Source: Pedosphaera sp. (lineage in GTDB: Bacteria > Verrucomicrobiota > Verrucomicrobiia > Limisphaerales > SXTU01). From it: a DNA stretch of 23,940 bases. The stretch is from NCBI GenBank assembly GCA_009695395.1, contig SIBB01000008.1:1-23940 (forward strand). Direction: 5' to 3'. Positions 17,026 to 23,940 of the stretch are shown in pieces. How positions within the stretch are numbered: position 1 is the stretch's first letter; each line of letters begins with the position of its first letter. The notes under the pieces were generated by a model. The model made no database searches and had not been told where the DNA came from. It was given only the letters and a program-made list of their open reading frames with translations. The position numbers and the translations under genes were made by a program.

Positions 17026-18720
17026 ATGATTGCCCCCCTCCTCAAAGAGCACTTGGAGCCGGTCGCGCGTCGCTACCGGCGGATGCAGCTCTGGCGCGGG
17101 CTGACGATTTGCTGGGCGCTCGCGGGTTTGCTCGCCATCGCGCTCGGGGCGTTCGGGGTGGAATACCGCGTCGGCGTGCCCCTGGTCGGAGTCGTCGCGT
17201 TTGCCGCGGCGCTATGGATGGGCTTCGCCACGCTCTCCGCGAAGGCCGACTCGCACTGGCTCGCGCTGCAAATCGAGCAGCAGCACCCGGAGCTGAAGAC
17301 CGCCCTGCTCGCCGCGTTGGAGCAGAAACCTGACGCCGATGGCCAGTTCAGTTTTCTCCAACAGCGCGTCATCGCCGAGGCCGTGGTGCATGGCCGGAAC
17401 CTCGGTTGGACGGACGCCTTCCCGCTGCGGAAGCTCGCGCTCGCACACGCCTCGCACCTCGCGGCCTTCGCGTTCTTCGTCGCGGCGCTGATGGGGTTGC
17501 GGACGAACAGCATCGGCGTCGCCGCTGAACGCGCCGCTGCGAAAGCGGTGTTGGACAACGTCTCCGTCACGCCCGGCGACACGCAGGTCGAGCGCGGCAA
17601 CAGTCTCGTGGTGCTCGCGAAATTCGAGGGCAAGCTCCCGCCCGGCGCGACACTCGTTATCGGCGTGGGCACGAACGTCACGCGGTCCATCGCACTGACG
17701 AAGTCGCTCGACGACCCGGTTTTCGGCGGCTCCGTGCCGGAGGTGAACGAGGACTTTAGCTACCGCGTCGAGTTCGCTGGCCAGCGCACGCGGGACTTCG
17801 CGGTGAAGGTGTTTGAGCATCCCAAGCTGGAGCGCGCGGATGCGAAGCTGACTTTCCCGGCTTATACGCAGTTACCCGAGAAGACCATCGAGGACACACT
17901 CCGCATCAGCGCGGTGGAAGGCTCCGCGCTCACCTACACGCTCCAGCTCAACAAGCCGGTGAAGTCCGCGCGGCTGCTGCCCAAGAAGGACGGCGACATC
18001 GTCACGCTCGGCACCGACGCGATGAAGCCTTTCGCCACGCTCGCGAACTTCGCGCTCGTGGCCAGCCAGACTTATGCGCTCGAACTCGTGGATGCCGACG
18101 GGCGCACGAACAAGGTGTCGGCGCAATTTGTGTTCGATGCGCTGCGGAACCGCGCGCCGGATCTGAAACTCGCCTCGCCGCGCGGCGACCAAAGGGTGTC
18201 GGCGCTGGAGGAGATTCAGTTCGCGGGCGAGGTGTGGGACGACTTCGGGCTGCGCGCGTATGGCATTGCGTATTCGCTCGGCGGTGCGGAGCCGACGTTG
18301 CTGCAACTCGGTGAGGGCGCGTCTGCGAAGGACAAGCGCGGCTTCAGCCATGTGCTCCGGTTGGAGGAGCTGGGCGCGGCCCCGGACCAGCTCGTGGCGT
18401 GGTTTGCGTGGGCGGACGATGTGGGGCCGGACGGCGAGGTGCGGCGCACGGCGACGGATATGTATTTCGCGGAGGTCCGGCCGTTCGAGGAGATTTTCCG
18501 TCAGGGCCAGGGCGGCGCGGGTGAAGGTGAGGAGGAGGAGAAGGACGGGAAGAAGGGCAGCGCGAAGGAACAGATGGGCAAGCTTGCCGAGTTGCAGAAA
18601 CAAATCATCAACGCGACGTGGAAGCTGCGGCGGCAAGCGGGCACGGCACTGCCGGTGGCGAAAGTTCCGGCGAACGGCGTGCCGCCTGCGACGAATCCGG
18701 CGCCAAAGAAGGGGCCGTGA
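17026..18720 (+). CDS. DUF4175-like membrane protein, N-terminal half type
   Basis: This 564-residue protein has three hydrophobic helices (about 22-44, 49-72 and 138-160), then a long part with beta-rich, Ig-like repeats such as LTFPAYTQLPEKTIEDT and the FAGEVWDDFGLRAYGIAYSL segment. It ends with a Glu/Lys/Gly-rich stretch and LQKQIINATWKLRRQ. This layout resembles DUF4175-type proteins that accompany MoxR/VWA clusters in Verrucomicrobia and Planctomycetes. As I remember them, those continue after the INATWKL motif into a long coiled coil. Here the frame stops about 35 residues later, and a separate gene supplies the coiled coil. It starts four bases after the BatA-like stop. No Shine-Dalgarno is visible. 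The family call is moderate and the function is unknown. Confidence 0.72.
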   Translation: MIAPLLKEHLEPVARRYRRMQLWRGLTICWALAGLLAIALGAFGVEYRVGVPLVGVVAFAAALWMGFATLSAKADSHWLALQIEQQHPELKTALLAALEQKPDADGQFSFLQQRVIAEAVVHGRNLGWTDAFPLRKLALAHASHLAAFAFFVAALMGLRTNSIGVAAERAAAKAVLDNVSVTPGDTQVERGNSLVVLAKFEGKLPPGATLVIGVGTNVTRSIALTKSLDDPVFGGSVPEVNEDFSYRVEFAGQRTRDFAVKVFEHPKLERADAKLTFPAYTQLPEKTIEDTLRISAVEGSALTYTLQLNKPVKSARLLPKKDGDIVTLGTDAMKPFATLANFALVASQTYALELVDADGRTNKVSAQFVFDALRNRAPDLKLASPRGDQRVSALEEIQFAGEVWDDFGLRAYGIAYSLGGAEPTLLQLGEGASAKDKRGFSHVLRLEELGAAPDQLVAWFAWADDVGPDGEVRRTATDMYFAEVRPFEEIFRQGQGGAGEGEEEEKDGKKGSAKEQMGKLAELQKQIINATWKLRRQAGTALPVAKVPANGVPPATNPAPKKGP

Positions 18721-18746
18721 AATCTAACTTTGAGTAGTCGAACCAA

Positions 18747-21305
18747 ATGCACGCTATGAAAGCTCCAAGCACGCCAGTCGGTAACTTGCGCCAGTTCACC
18801 GAGGGCTTCGCCAGCCTTGCTCTCGTCACCGGGCTGTTGCTCGCGCCGCCGTTCATCCTCGCGCAGCAGCGTTCGCCAGCGCCTGCCGCGAAGTCCCCGG
18901 CCAACTTCCAGGCGGATGCCGGCGTGCTCATCGAATCGCAGGAGAAGGCGTTGGAGATGGCGAAGGAGTTGGCGGAGAAGTCTGAGAACCCGCGTGCGCA
19001 GGCCGCGATGGCGGAGGTGGTGAAGCAGATGGAGCGGGCGTTGAAGTTGTTGGAGGAGGCGAAGGGTGAGCCGAAGAAGCTGGAGGCGGCGGTCGCGGCG
19101 CAGCAGGCGTCGTATCAGGCGCTGCTGAAGCTCGCGGAGCGCGAGTTCAAGGTGAACGAGAAGAAGGGCGGCAAGAGCGGCAAGGGCGGCGAGCAGGGCC
19201 GGCAGGGGCAGGTGGACCAGCTCGAGCTGAAGATGAACCAGAACCGTTACGAGCAGCAGAAACAGGCGCAGGCCGAGGCCAAGCAGTCGCCGGAGCAGAA
19301 GGAGAATTTGCAATTCATGAGCCGGCTGCGTGAGCTGGCGCAGCGGCAGGGCGACTTGAACGAGCGGTTGAAGGAGCTTCAGACCGCGTTGCAGGAGGCG
19401 AAGAACGAGCAGGAGAAGGAGGAGATTCGCCGTCGCTTGAAGCGCTTGCAGGAGGAGCAGAAGCAGATGCTCGCGGACCTCGATGAGTTGAAGCAGCGCG
19501 CCGAGAAGCCGGAGAACCAGCAGCGCATGGCGGACACGAAACAGAAGCTCGACCAGACGCGCGACGCGGCGCAGAAGGCGGCGGAGCAGATGGACAAGGG
19601 CAATGTCTCGCAGGCGCTGGCGAGCGGCACGCGGGCGCAGCGGGACTTGCAGGAGATGCGCGACGACTTGCGGAAGAAGAACGCGAACCAGTTCGCCGAG
19701 GACATGAAGCAGCTCCGGCAGGAGGCGCGGGACATCGCGCAGAAGCAGGAGGAGCTGGGCAAGCAGATGACCGCCACGCCGCAGCAGAACAAGAAGAAGT
19801 CGCTCACGGAGCCGGATGCGAAGTCGGAGTTGCCGAAGGACTTGAAAGAACAGAACGAGCGGCTGAAGAAGTTCGTCGAGCGCGCTACGGGGATTGCCGA
19901 GCAGTCGGAGAACGCTGAGCCGCTGTTGCACCGGCAGCTTTACGACGCGGTGCGCAAGCAGGCGCAGAGCGAGGCGCAGAACTTGAAGGAGACGAAGAAC
20001 GACTTGGCCCGGCGCGGGATGCTGACGCGCGGGATGTATGACTTGCTGGAAAAAGCGTCGGCGGACGGCGCGACCAAGTCGCTCGAAATCGCGGGCGAGC
20101 TGGCGAAGAGCGGGTTGAACAACCCGGCCTCTGCCGTGGAGCAGCGCGCGCGCGCGGGCATCGAGGAGATGCGGAAGGGGGTCGAGCGCGCCGCCGAAGG
20201 CGTGCTGGGCGACGAGGGCGAGGCTTTGAAACAGGCGGCCAAGACGCTCGACAGTCTGGCGCGACAGCTTGAGAGCGAACTGGCGCGCGCCGAGGCGAAG
20301 CAGGGCGAGAAGGGCGGCGAGCCAAAGGCTGGCGAGCAGCCGGGCGAGCCCAAGGGCAAGTCAGCACAGGGCGAAGGCAAACAGCCCGGCAAGCAGGCGG
20401 GCAAGGCAGGCGAGGGCAAGGCAGGCGAGGGCAAGGCCGGGCAGAATTCCAAGGACGGCAAACAGGGCGAGGCGCAGGTCGGAGCCGAACCCGGTGAGGG
20501 CAACCAGCCCGGTGAGAAGGGTGGCAAGCAAGGTTCCAAGTCCGGACAGGACGGCAAAGAGGGTGAAGGCAAGGAGGGTTCCAAAGCTGGTCAGGGCGGA
20601 AAGCAAGGCGAGGGCAAGGAAGGCGGGAAGGCTGGCCAAGGCGGACAGCAACCTGGTGGTAAAGACGGCAAAGACGGAAAGGGCGGGAAACAAGGCGAGC
20701 AACCCGGCGAAGGCCAGGGCAAGGGCGGCGGTTCCGGCCAGCAACCCGGTGGCGAGCAGGCTGGCAAGCAGGCGGGCGACAACAGTCCTTCACCCGGCAA
20801 GCAGGACGGGAAGCAGGCCAACGGCGGCCAGCGCGGTGGCGGCAATCAGCGCGGCGGCGACCGAGGTGGGTTTGAGGGCATTCTTCCCGCCGGGGTCATC
20901 GCCGAGCGCGGTGGCGAACAGGCCGGGCCCATTACGAGCGAGCGGGGTTACGCGGACTTCAGCGACCGCCTGCGCGATGTGGAGGAGATGGTGGACTCGA
21001 CGGAGTTGCGAAACCAGTTGCAGACCGTGCGCGAGCGCCTGCGGGTCGAGCGCGTGGAGTTCAAGCGCACCGGGCTGGAGCCGACGAAGTGGGACCTCGT
21101 GCGGATACAAGTGATGAAGCCGCTCGTCGAAGTGCGGCAGCGCATCGAGGAGGAGCTCGCCAAGCGCGACAACCGCGAGGCGATGGTGCCGATTGACCGC
21201 GACCCGGTGCCGGGCCGCTTCTCCGAACTGGTGCGGAAGTATTACGAGAACCTGGGCAAGAGCGAGGCGGAGGCGGGCGTTGCGCCGAAGGTTTCGCCCA
21301 AATAA
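18747..21305 (+). CDS. Exported coiled-coil protein with long Gly/Lys/Gln-rich tract (DUF4175 C-terminal-like)
   Basis: This 852-residue protein has an N-terminal hydrophobic segment (FASLALVTGLLLAPPFILA, about 21-39) that reads as a signal peptide or anchor. Residues about 55-510 are rich in Glu, Lys, Gln and Ala with heptad character, a long coiled coil. Residues about 517-710 are a low-complexity Gly/Lys/Gln/Glu tract with tandem repeats. The C-terminal 140 residues are ordered again: SDRLRDVEEMVDSTELRNQLQTVRERLR, split by a short linker, and end in VPIDRDPVPGRFSELVRKYYENLGK. That ending is like the C-terminus of DUF4175-type proteins. A start at the second ATG (18756) is equally possible. 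It lies 26 bases after the preceding gene in an AT-richer spacer. It may be a stalk or scaffold spanning the periplasm. That is an inference from composition. Confidence 0.75.
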   Translation: MHAMKAPSTPVGNLRQFTEGFASLALVTGLLLAPPFILAQQRSPAPAAKSPANFQADAGVLIESQEKALEMAKELAEKSENPRAQAAMAEVVKQMERALKLLEEAKGEPKKLEAAVAAQQASYQALLKLAEREFKVNEKKGGKSGKGGEQGRQGQVDQLELKMNQNRYEQQKQAQAEAKQSPEQKENLQFMSRLRELAQRQGDLNERLKELQTALQEAKNEQEKEEIRRRLKRLQEEQKQMLADLDELKQRAEKPENQQRMADTKQKLDQTRDAAQKAAEQMDKGNVSQALASGTRAQRDLQEMRDDLRKKNANQFAEDMKQLRQEARDIAQKQEELGKQMTATPQQNKKKSLTEPDAKSELPKDLKEQNERLKKFVERATGIAEQSENAEPLLHRQLYDAVRKQAQSEAQNLKETKNDLARRGMLTRGMYDLLEKASADGATKSLEIAGELAKSGLNNPASAVEQRARAGIEEMRKGVERAAEGVLGDEGEALKQAAKTLDSLARQLESELARAEAKQGEKGGEPKAGEQPGEPKGKSAQGEGKQPGKQAGKAGEGKAGEGKAGQNSKDGKQGEAQVGAEPGEGNQPGEKGGKQGSKSGQDGKEGEGKEGSKAGQGGKQGEGKEGGKAGQGGQQPGGKDGKDGKGGKQGEQPGEGQGKGGGSGQQPGGEQAGKQAGDNSPSPGKQDGKQANGGQRGGGNQRGGDRGGFEGILPAGVIAERGGEQAGPITSERGYADFSDRLRDVEEMVDSTELRNQLQTVRERLRVERVEFKRTGLEPTKWDLVRIQVMKPLVEVRQRIEEELAKRDNREAMVPIDRDPVPGRFSELVRKYYENLGKSEAEAGVAPKVSPK
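20296..20877 (+). repeat. Low-complexity Gly/Lys/Gln coding repeats
   Basis: Within the coiled-coil gene this tract encodes degenerate GK-x-GE-G units. Two exact 15-base copies of gcaaggcaggcgagg stand at 20401-20415 and 20416-20430. A larger 45-base tandem pair, 20553-20597 and 20598-20642, encodes 15-residue units that match at 13 of 15 residues but share only 4 of 15 codons. A-ending codons (AAA, CAA, GGA) are more frequent here than in the flanking sequence. Confidence 0.8.
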
Positions 21306-21314
21306 TTTTGAGCC

Positions 21315-21575
21315 ATGAGCACACTTGAGGAAATCAAGGCGGCAGCCGAACAGGTGTCTGCCGAAGACCGCTACGAACTGCTGCATTGGCTGGCAGGTTC
21401 TGAGGATGTGCGGCGACGCGACTTGGAGGAGTTGCGACGCGCCATTGCCATCGGCGTGGCACAGGCTGACCAAGGCGAACGGGCTCCGTTGGACATCAAG
21501 GACATGGAGCGCGGACGCCCACGTCCGCGCTCCAATCACTGCGTGTCCATGTCAATGCCTTCAGCGTCCACTTGA
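21315..21575 (+). CDS. Small ParD-like antitoxin homologue with altered C-terminus
   Basis: This 86-residue protein has the pattern MSTLEEIKAAAEQVSAEDRY followed by ELLHWL, then RRRDLEELRRAIAIGVAQADQGERAPLDI. It resembles small antitoxin-type proteins (ParD/CopG-like LRREIAIGIEQADRGE block) that normally precede a ParE/RelE toxin. No toxin gene follows: the next gene starts at a TTG overlapping this stop by four bases. From residue 64 the reading frame runs through a perfect inverted repeat (21505-21534) and ends in an unrelated-looking tail (SNHCVSMSMPSAST), so the natural C-terminus may have been replaced. It is nested between envelope genes, nine bases after the coiled-coil gene, so it might be a DNA-binding orphan or a degenerate remnant. 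Family assignment is from memory and moderate. Confidence 0.6.
   Translation: MSTLEEIKAAAEQVSAEDRYELLHWLAGSEDVRRRDLEELRRAIAIGVAQADQGERAPLDIKDMERGRPRPRSNHCVSMSMPSAST
21505..21534. repeat. Perfect 13-bp inverted repeat with 4-base loop (REP-like hairpin)
   Basis: The arms tggagcgcggacg (21505-21517) and cgtccgcgctcca (21522-21534) are perfectly complementary around the loop ccca. This makes a very stable stem that overlaps the 3' end of the antitoxin-like gene. No T-run follows, so Rho-independent termination is unlikely. It resembles dispersed REP-type palindromes and I recall similar GC-rich hairpins in Verrucomicrobia. It could be an inserted element or a processing or stability hairpin within the operon mRNA. 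Confidence 0.75.
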
Positions 21576-23940
21576 CCCTCGCCTCCCTCATCTTCTCCGG
21601 GCGCGACTGGCTGCTGCCGGTGCTCGTGCTTGCGGGCCTTGGCCTCGCGGCGCTGGTGTGGGGTTACACGCGGGCGGCGGCGGACAAGGGGCTACGAGTG
21701 ACGTGTGCGCTGCTCAAGGTGCTCGGCTTCGTCGCGCTCGCGTTGTGCTTGCTGGAGCCGTTCTGGACGGGACAGCGCGTGAAGCCGGGCGCGAACTTGC
21801 TCGCGGTCGTCGCGGACAACAGCCAGGGGATGCAAATCCACGACCGGGGCAATGCGCAGAGTCGCGGCGAGTTCCTGCGCGATGCGCTCGCGGGCAAGGG
21901 CTCGGACTGGCTCGCGAAACTCCGCGAGAACTTCGAGGTGCGCGGCTATGTCTTCGACTCGCGGCTCCAGCCCAGCACGGACTTCACGGAACTTAACTTC
22001 GACGGGCGCGCTTCCGCCATCGGCAGCGCACTCACCACGTTGAAGGAACGGCTCGCCAACCGCCCCGTCGCCGGCGTCGTGCTGCTCACCGACGGCAACG
22101 CCACGGACATCGCGGGCGAGCTGCCGGACTTGAAGGGCTTGCCGCCGATATACCCCGTGGTCATCGGCCGCGAGGACGCGGACCGCGACATCGCGCTCGT
22201 AAACGTGGGCGTGACGCAGACTTCCTTCGAGGACGCACCGGTGACGATTCAGGCCGAGGCCACCGCCAGCGGCTACGCGGGCGCGGACGTGAAGGCGGAG
22301 TTGCTCGACCGCGCGGGCAAGGTGATCGAGCAGCAGACCGTGCGCGTGAAGGGCAGCAGCGAGACAATGACGTTCCGCTTCCAGTTCAAGCCGGAGCAGA
22401 AGGGCGTTTCGTTCTATCGCGTGCGCGTCGGGGCGCAGGGCGAGGGTGGGCAGTTTGCCGACGCGAAGACTTCCCTCGAGGCCACGCTCGCGAACAACAC
22501 GCGTGTGCTCGCCGTGGACCGGGGGCGCGGGCCGTTCCGCATTCTCTACGTCAGCGGGCGGCCCAACTGGGAGTTCAAGTTCCTCAACCGCGCGCTTGCC
22601 GAGGACGACCAGGTCGAGTTGCTCGGGCTGATTCGCATCGCCAAGCGCGAGCCGAAGTTCGCCTTCCGGGGACGCGCGGGCGAGTCGAGCAACCCGCTCT
22701 TCCGTGGCTTCGGCAATCAGTCGAAGGACGAAATCGAGCGCTACGACCAGCCGGTGTTGGTGCGCCTGAACACGAAGGACGCCGACGAGTTGAGCAAGGG
22801 TTTCCCCGCCACGGCCGAGGAGTTGTTCGCCTACCACGCTATCATCGTGGATGACTTGGAGGCCGAGTTTTTCACGCTCGACCAGAAGTCGTTGCTGCAA
22901 AAGTTCGTGAGCGAGCGCGGCGGTGGGTTTCTCATGCTCGGCGGCGCGGAGACGTTTCACGAGGGGGGCTACTTGCGCACGCCCATCGGCGACATGCTGC
23001 CGGTCTATCTCGACCGCGCGCCGGACGAGACGGCGCGGGAGAACCTCCGCCTCGGCCTGACGCGCGAGGGCTGGCTCCAGTCGTGGGCGCGCTTGCGCCC
23101 GACGGAAGGCGAGGAGAAGTCGCGCCTTCAAGCGATGCCGGGCTTCGCGCTGCTCAACGAAGTGCGCGACCTCAAGCCCGGCGCGAGCAGCATCGCGACC
23201 GTGACGGACGCCGCCGGGCGGGCGCACCCGGCGGTGGCGACACAACGCTTCGGCCACGGGCGCACGGCGGTGGTGACGGTGGGCGACGTGTGGCGCTGGG
23301 GTTTGCGCGAGCCCGAGATGCACGTGGACATGGACAAGGCGTGGCGGCAACTCACGCGCTGGCTCGTCGCCGACGTGCCGAACAAGGTGGAACTCACCGC
23401 GCAGCCGAAGAAGGGCGATGCGAACCAAGCCATCGAGCTCCAAGTGCGCGTGCGCGACCTAAAGTTCCTCCCGCTCGACAACGCGACGGTGATGTTGAGC
23501 GTGCAGCCCGTCCTCGGCGGGGTGAGCAATGCGCCAGCGATTCGCCTGCCCGCCGAGCCGTCCACCAAGGAGCCGGGGCTTTACACCGCGATCTACGTGC
23601 CTCGCGAGACGGGCGGCTACCACGTCGAGGCGACGGCCACGAACAGCGTCGGAGCCGAAGCCGGTCGGGCTGTGGCCGGCTGGACGACGGACTTGGCGGC
23701 GGAGGAATTTCGTTCGCTGAAGCCGAACCGCGCGTTGCTCGAAACCATCGCCAAGCAAACCGGCGGCGAGGTCGTGGACATGGGCGCGCTCGGCTCCTTC
23801 GCGACTCGCCTGCCGAGCTTGAAGGCGCCCGTGACCGAGGCGTGGACGATGCCGCTGTGGCATCAGCCGCTGGTGTTCGCCTTCGCGCTGCTGTGCTTCA
23901 TCGCGGAGTGGGGACTGCGGAGAAGGAGGGGGTTACCATG
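21572..23940 (+). CDS. Membrane VWA / glutamine-amidotransferase-like protein (stop just past right edge)
   Basis: The frame is open from a TTG at 21572 to the window end, giving 789 codons plus the bases TG. If the next base is A, the stop is TGA and overlaps an ATG at 23938, as at other junctions here. Two N-terminal membrane helices (about 12-33 and 43-62) precede a VWA domain with an imperfect MIDAS, D82-N-S84-Q-G86 instead of DxSxS, and LLTDGNATD (171-179). A beta-rich part follows, then a glutamine-amidotransferase-like domain: VSGRPNWEFKFLNRAL (327-342), IIVDDLEAEFF, and GGGFLMLGGAETFHEGGY (450-467), with no Cys at the nucleophile elbow. A C-terminal helix (about 765-782) is followed by RRRR. 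The start is the TTG overlapping the preceding stop (TTGA). GTG codons at 21620 and 21626 would cut the first helix. It likely partners MoxR in the periplasm. Confidence 0.85.
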   Translation, partial: MTLASLIFSGRDWLLPVLVLAGLGLAALVWGYTRAAADKGLRVTCALLKVLGFVALALCLLEPFWTGQRVKPGANLLAVVADNSQGMQIHDRGNAQSRGEFLRDALAGKGSDWLAKLRENFEVRGYVFDSRLQPSTDFTELNFDGRASAIGSALTTLKERLANRPVAGVVLLTDGNATDIAGELPDLKGLPPIYPVVIGREDADRDIALVNVGVTQTSFEDAPVTIQAEATASGYAGADVKAELLDRAGKVIEQQTVRVKGSSETMTFRFQFKPEQKGVSFYRVRVGAQGEGGQFADAKTSLEATLANNTRVLAVDRGRGPFRILYVSGRPNWEFKFLNRALAEDDQVELLGLIRIAKREPKFAFRGRAGESSNPLFRGFGNQSKDEIERYDQPVLVRLNTKDADELSKGFPATAEELFAYHAIIVDDLEAEFFTLDQKSLLQKFVSERGGGFLMLGGAETFHEGGYLRTPIGDMLPVYLDRAPDETARENLRLGLTREGWLQSWARLRPTEGEEKSRLQAMPGFALLNEVRDLKPGASSIATVTDAAGRAHPAVATQRFGHGRTAVVTVGDVWRWGLREPEMHVDMDKAWRQLTRWLVADVPNKVELTAQPKKGDANQAIELQVRVRDLKFLPLDNATVMLSVQPVLGGVSNAPAIRLPAEPSTKEPGLYTAIYVPRETGGYHVEATATNSVGAEAGRAVAGWTTDLAAEEFRSLKPNRALLETIAKQTGGEVVDMGALGSFATRLPSLKAPVTEAWTMPLWHQPLVFAFALLCFIAEWGLRRRRGLP

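Noticed and set aside
18501..19931. 476-codon Leu/Arg-rich minus-strand frame
   Set aside because: The Leu-rich pattern is the reverse reading of Glu/Lys/Gln codons of the coiled-coil gene (CTC, CTT, CTG from GAG, AAG, CAG), not a real leucine-rich or membrane protein.
20401..20430. Possible CRISPR-like or minisatellite array
   Set aside because: The exact repeats are only two adjacent 15-base copies with no spacers, and are in frame with a coding low-complexity tract.
20269..21114. 281-codon Arg/Ala/Ser-rich plus-strand frame inside the Gly/Lys tract
   Set aside because: It is an out-of-frame reading of the low-complexity repeats. The in-frame product continues into an ordered C-terminal domain.
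21692..23443. 583-codon open frame on the minus strand opposite the last VWA gene
   Set aside because: It is an Arg/Leu/Ala/Val-rich shadow frame with no recognisable motifs, fully inside a gene with clear VWA and amidotransferase-like motifs on the plus strand.

Overview
The window is a GC-rich, densely coded bacterial chromosomal segment. The gene content points to Verrucomicrobiota, most likely the Pedosphaera/Limisphaerales branch (subdivision 3): a TIGR03790-family protein, twin PilT ATPases followed by a degenerate receiver protein, a DUF4159 - MoxR - DUF58 - BatA-like series, and short GC-rich repeat insertions inside genes. This assignment is an inference from gene content, not a measured phylogeny.

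Region 1 (1-6203, minus strand) reads right to left. It holds a MidA/NDUFAF7-type SAM-dependent methyltransferase, an exported S9D prolyl-oligopeptidase-like glutamyl endopeptidase, a PhnP-like metallo-beta-lactamase-fold hydrolase, and an exported TIGR03790-family protein that runs off the left edge. They are co-directional with short gaps and may be co-transcribed, but no single pathway unites them.

Region 2 (6243-9096, plus strand) is a type IV pilus retraction cluster: two adjacent PilT-family ATPases and a small degenerate receiver-like protein. The first pilT copy carries two single-base frameshifts about 100 bases apart. It is either a very recent pseudogene or the product of indel errors in the assembly.

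Region 3 (9330 to the right edge, plus strand) is one long, tightly packed operon, with 4-base start/stop overlaps at several junctions. In order it encodes an exported TPR protein with a gluzincin (HExxH) peptidase domain, an exported DUF4159 protein, a MoxR AAA+ ATPase, a DUF58 von Willebrand-type protein, a BatA-like membrane VWA protein, a DUF4175-like membrane protein, an exported coiled-coil protein with a long Gly/Lys/Gln-rich tract, a small ParD-like antitoxin homologue ending in a perfect hairpin, and a membrane VWA/glutamine-amidotransferase-like protein. MoxR ATPases with VWA partners are generally thought to act as chaperone-like remodelers of envelope or metal-enzyme complexes. 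The extra exported peptidase, DUF4159 and split coiled-coil components make this the most interesting and least described system here.

The only notable non-coding gaps are 4887-4994, 6204-6242 and 9097-9329. No rRNA, tRNA, CRISPR array, IS element or phage gene was seen.
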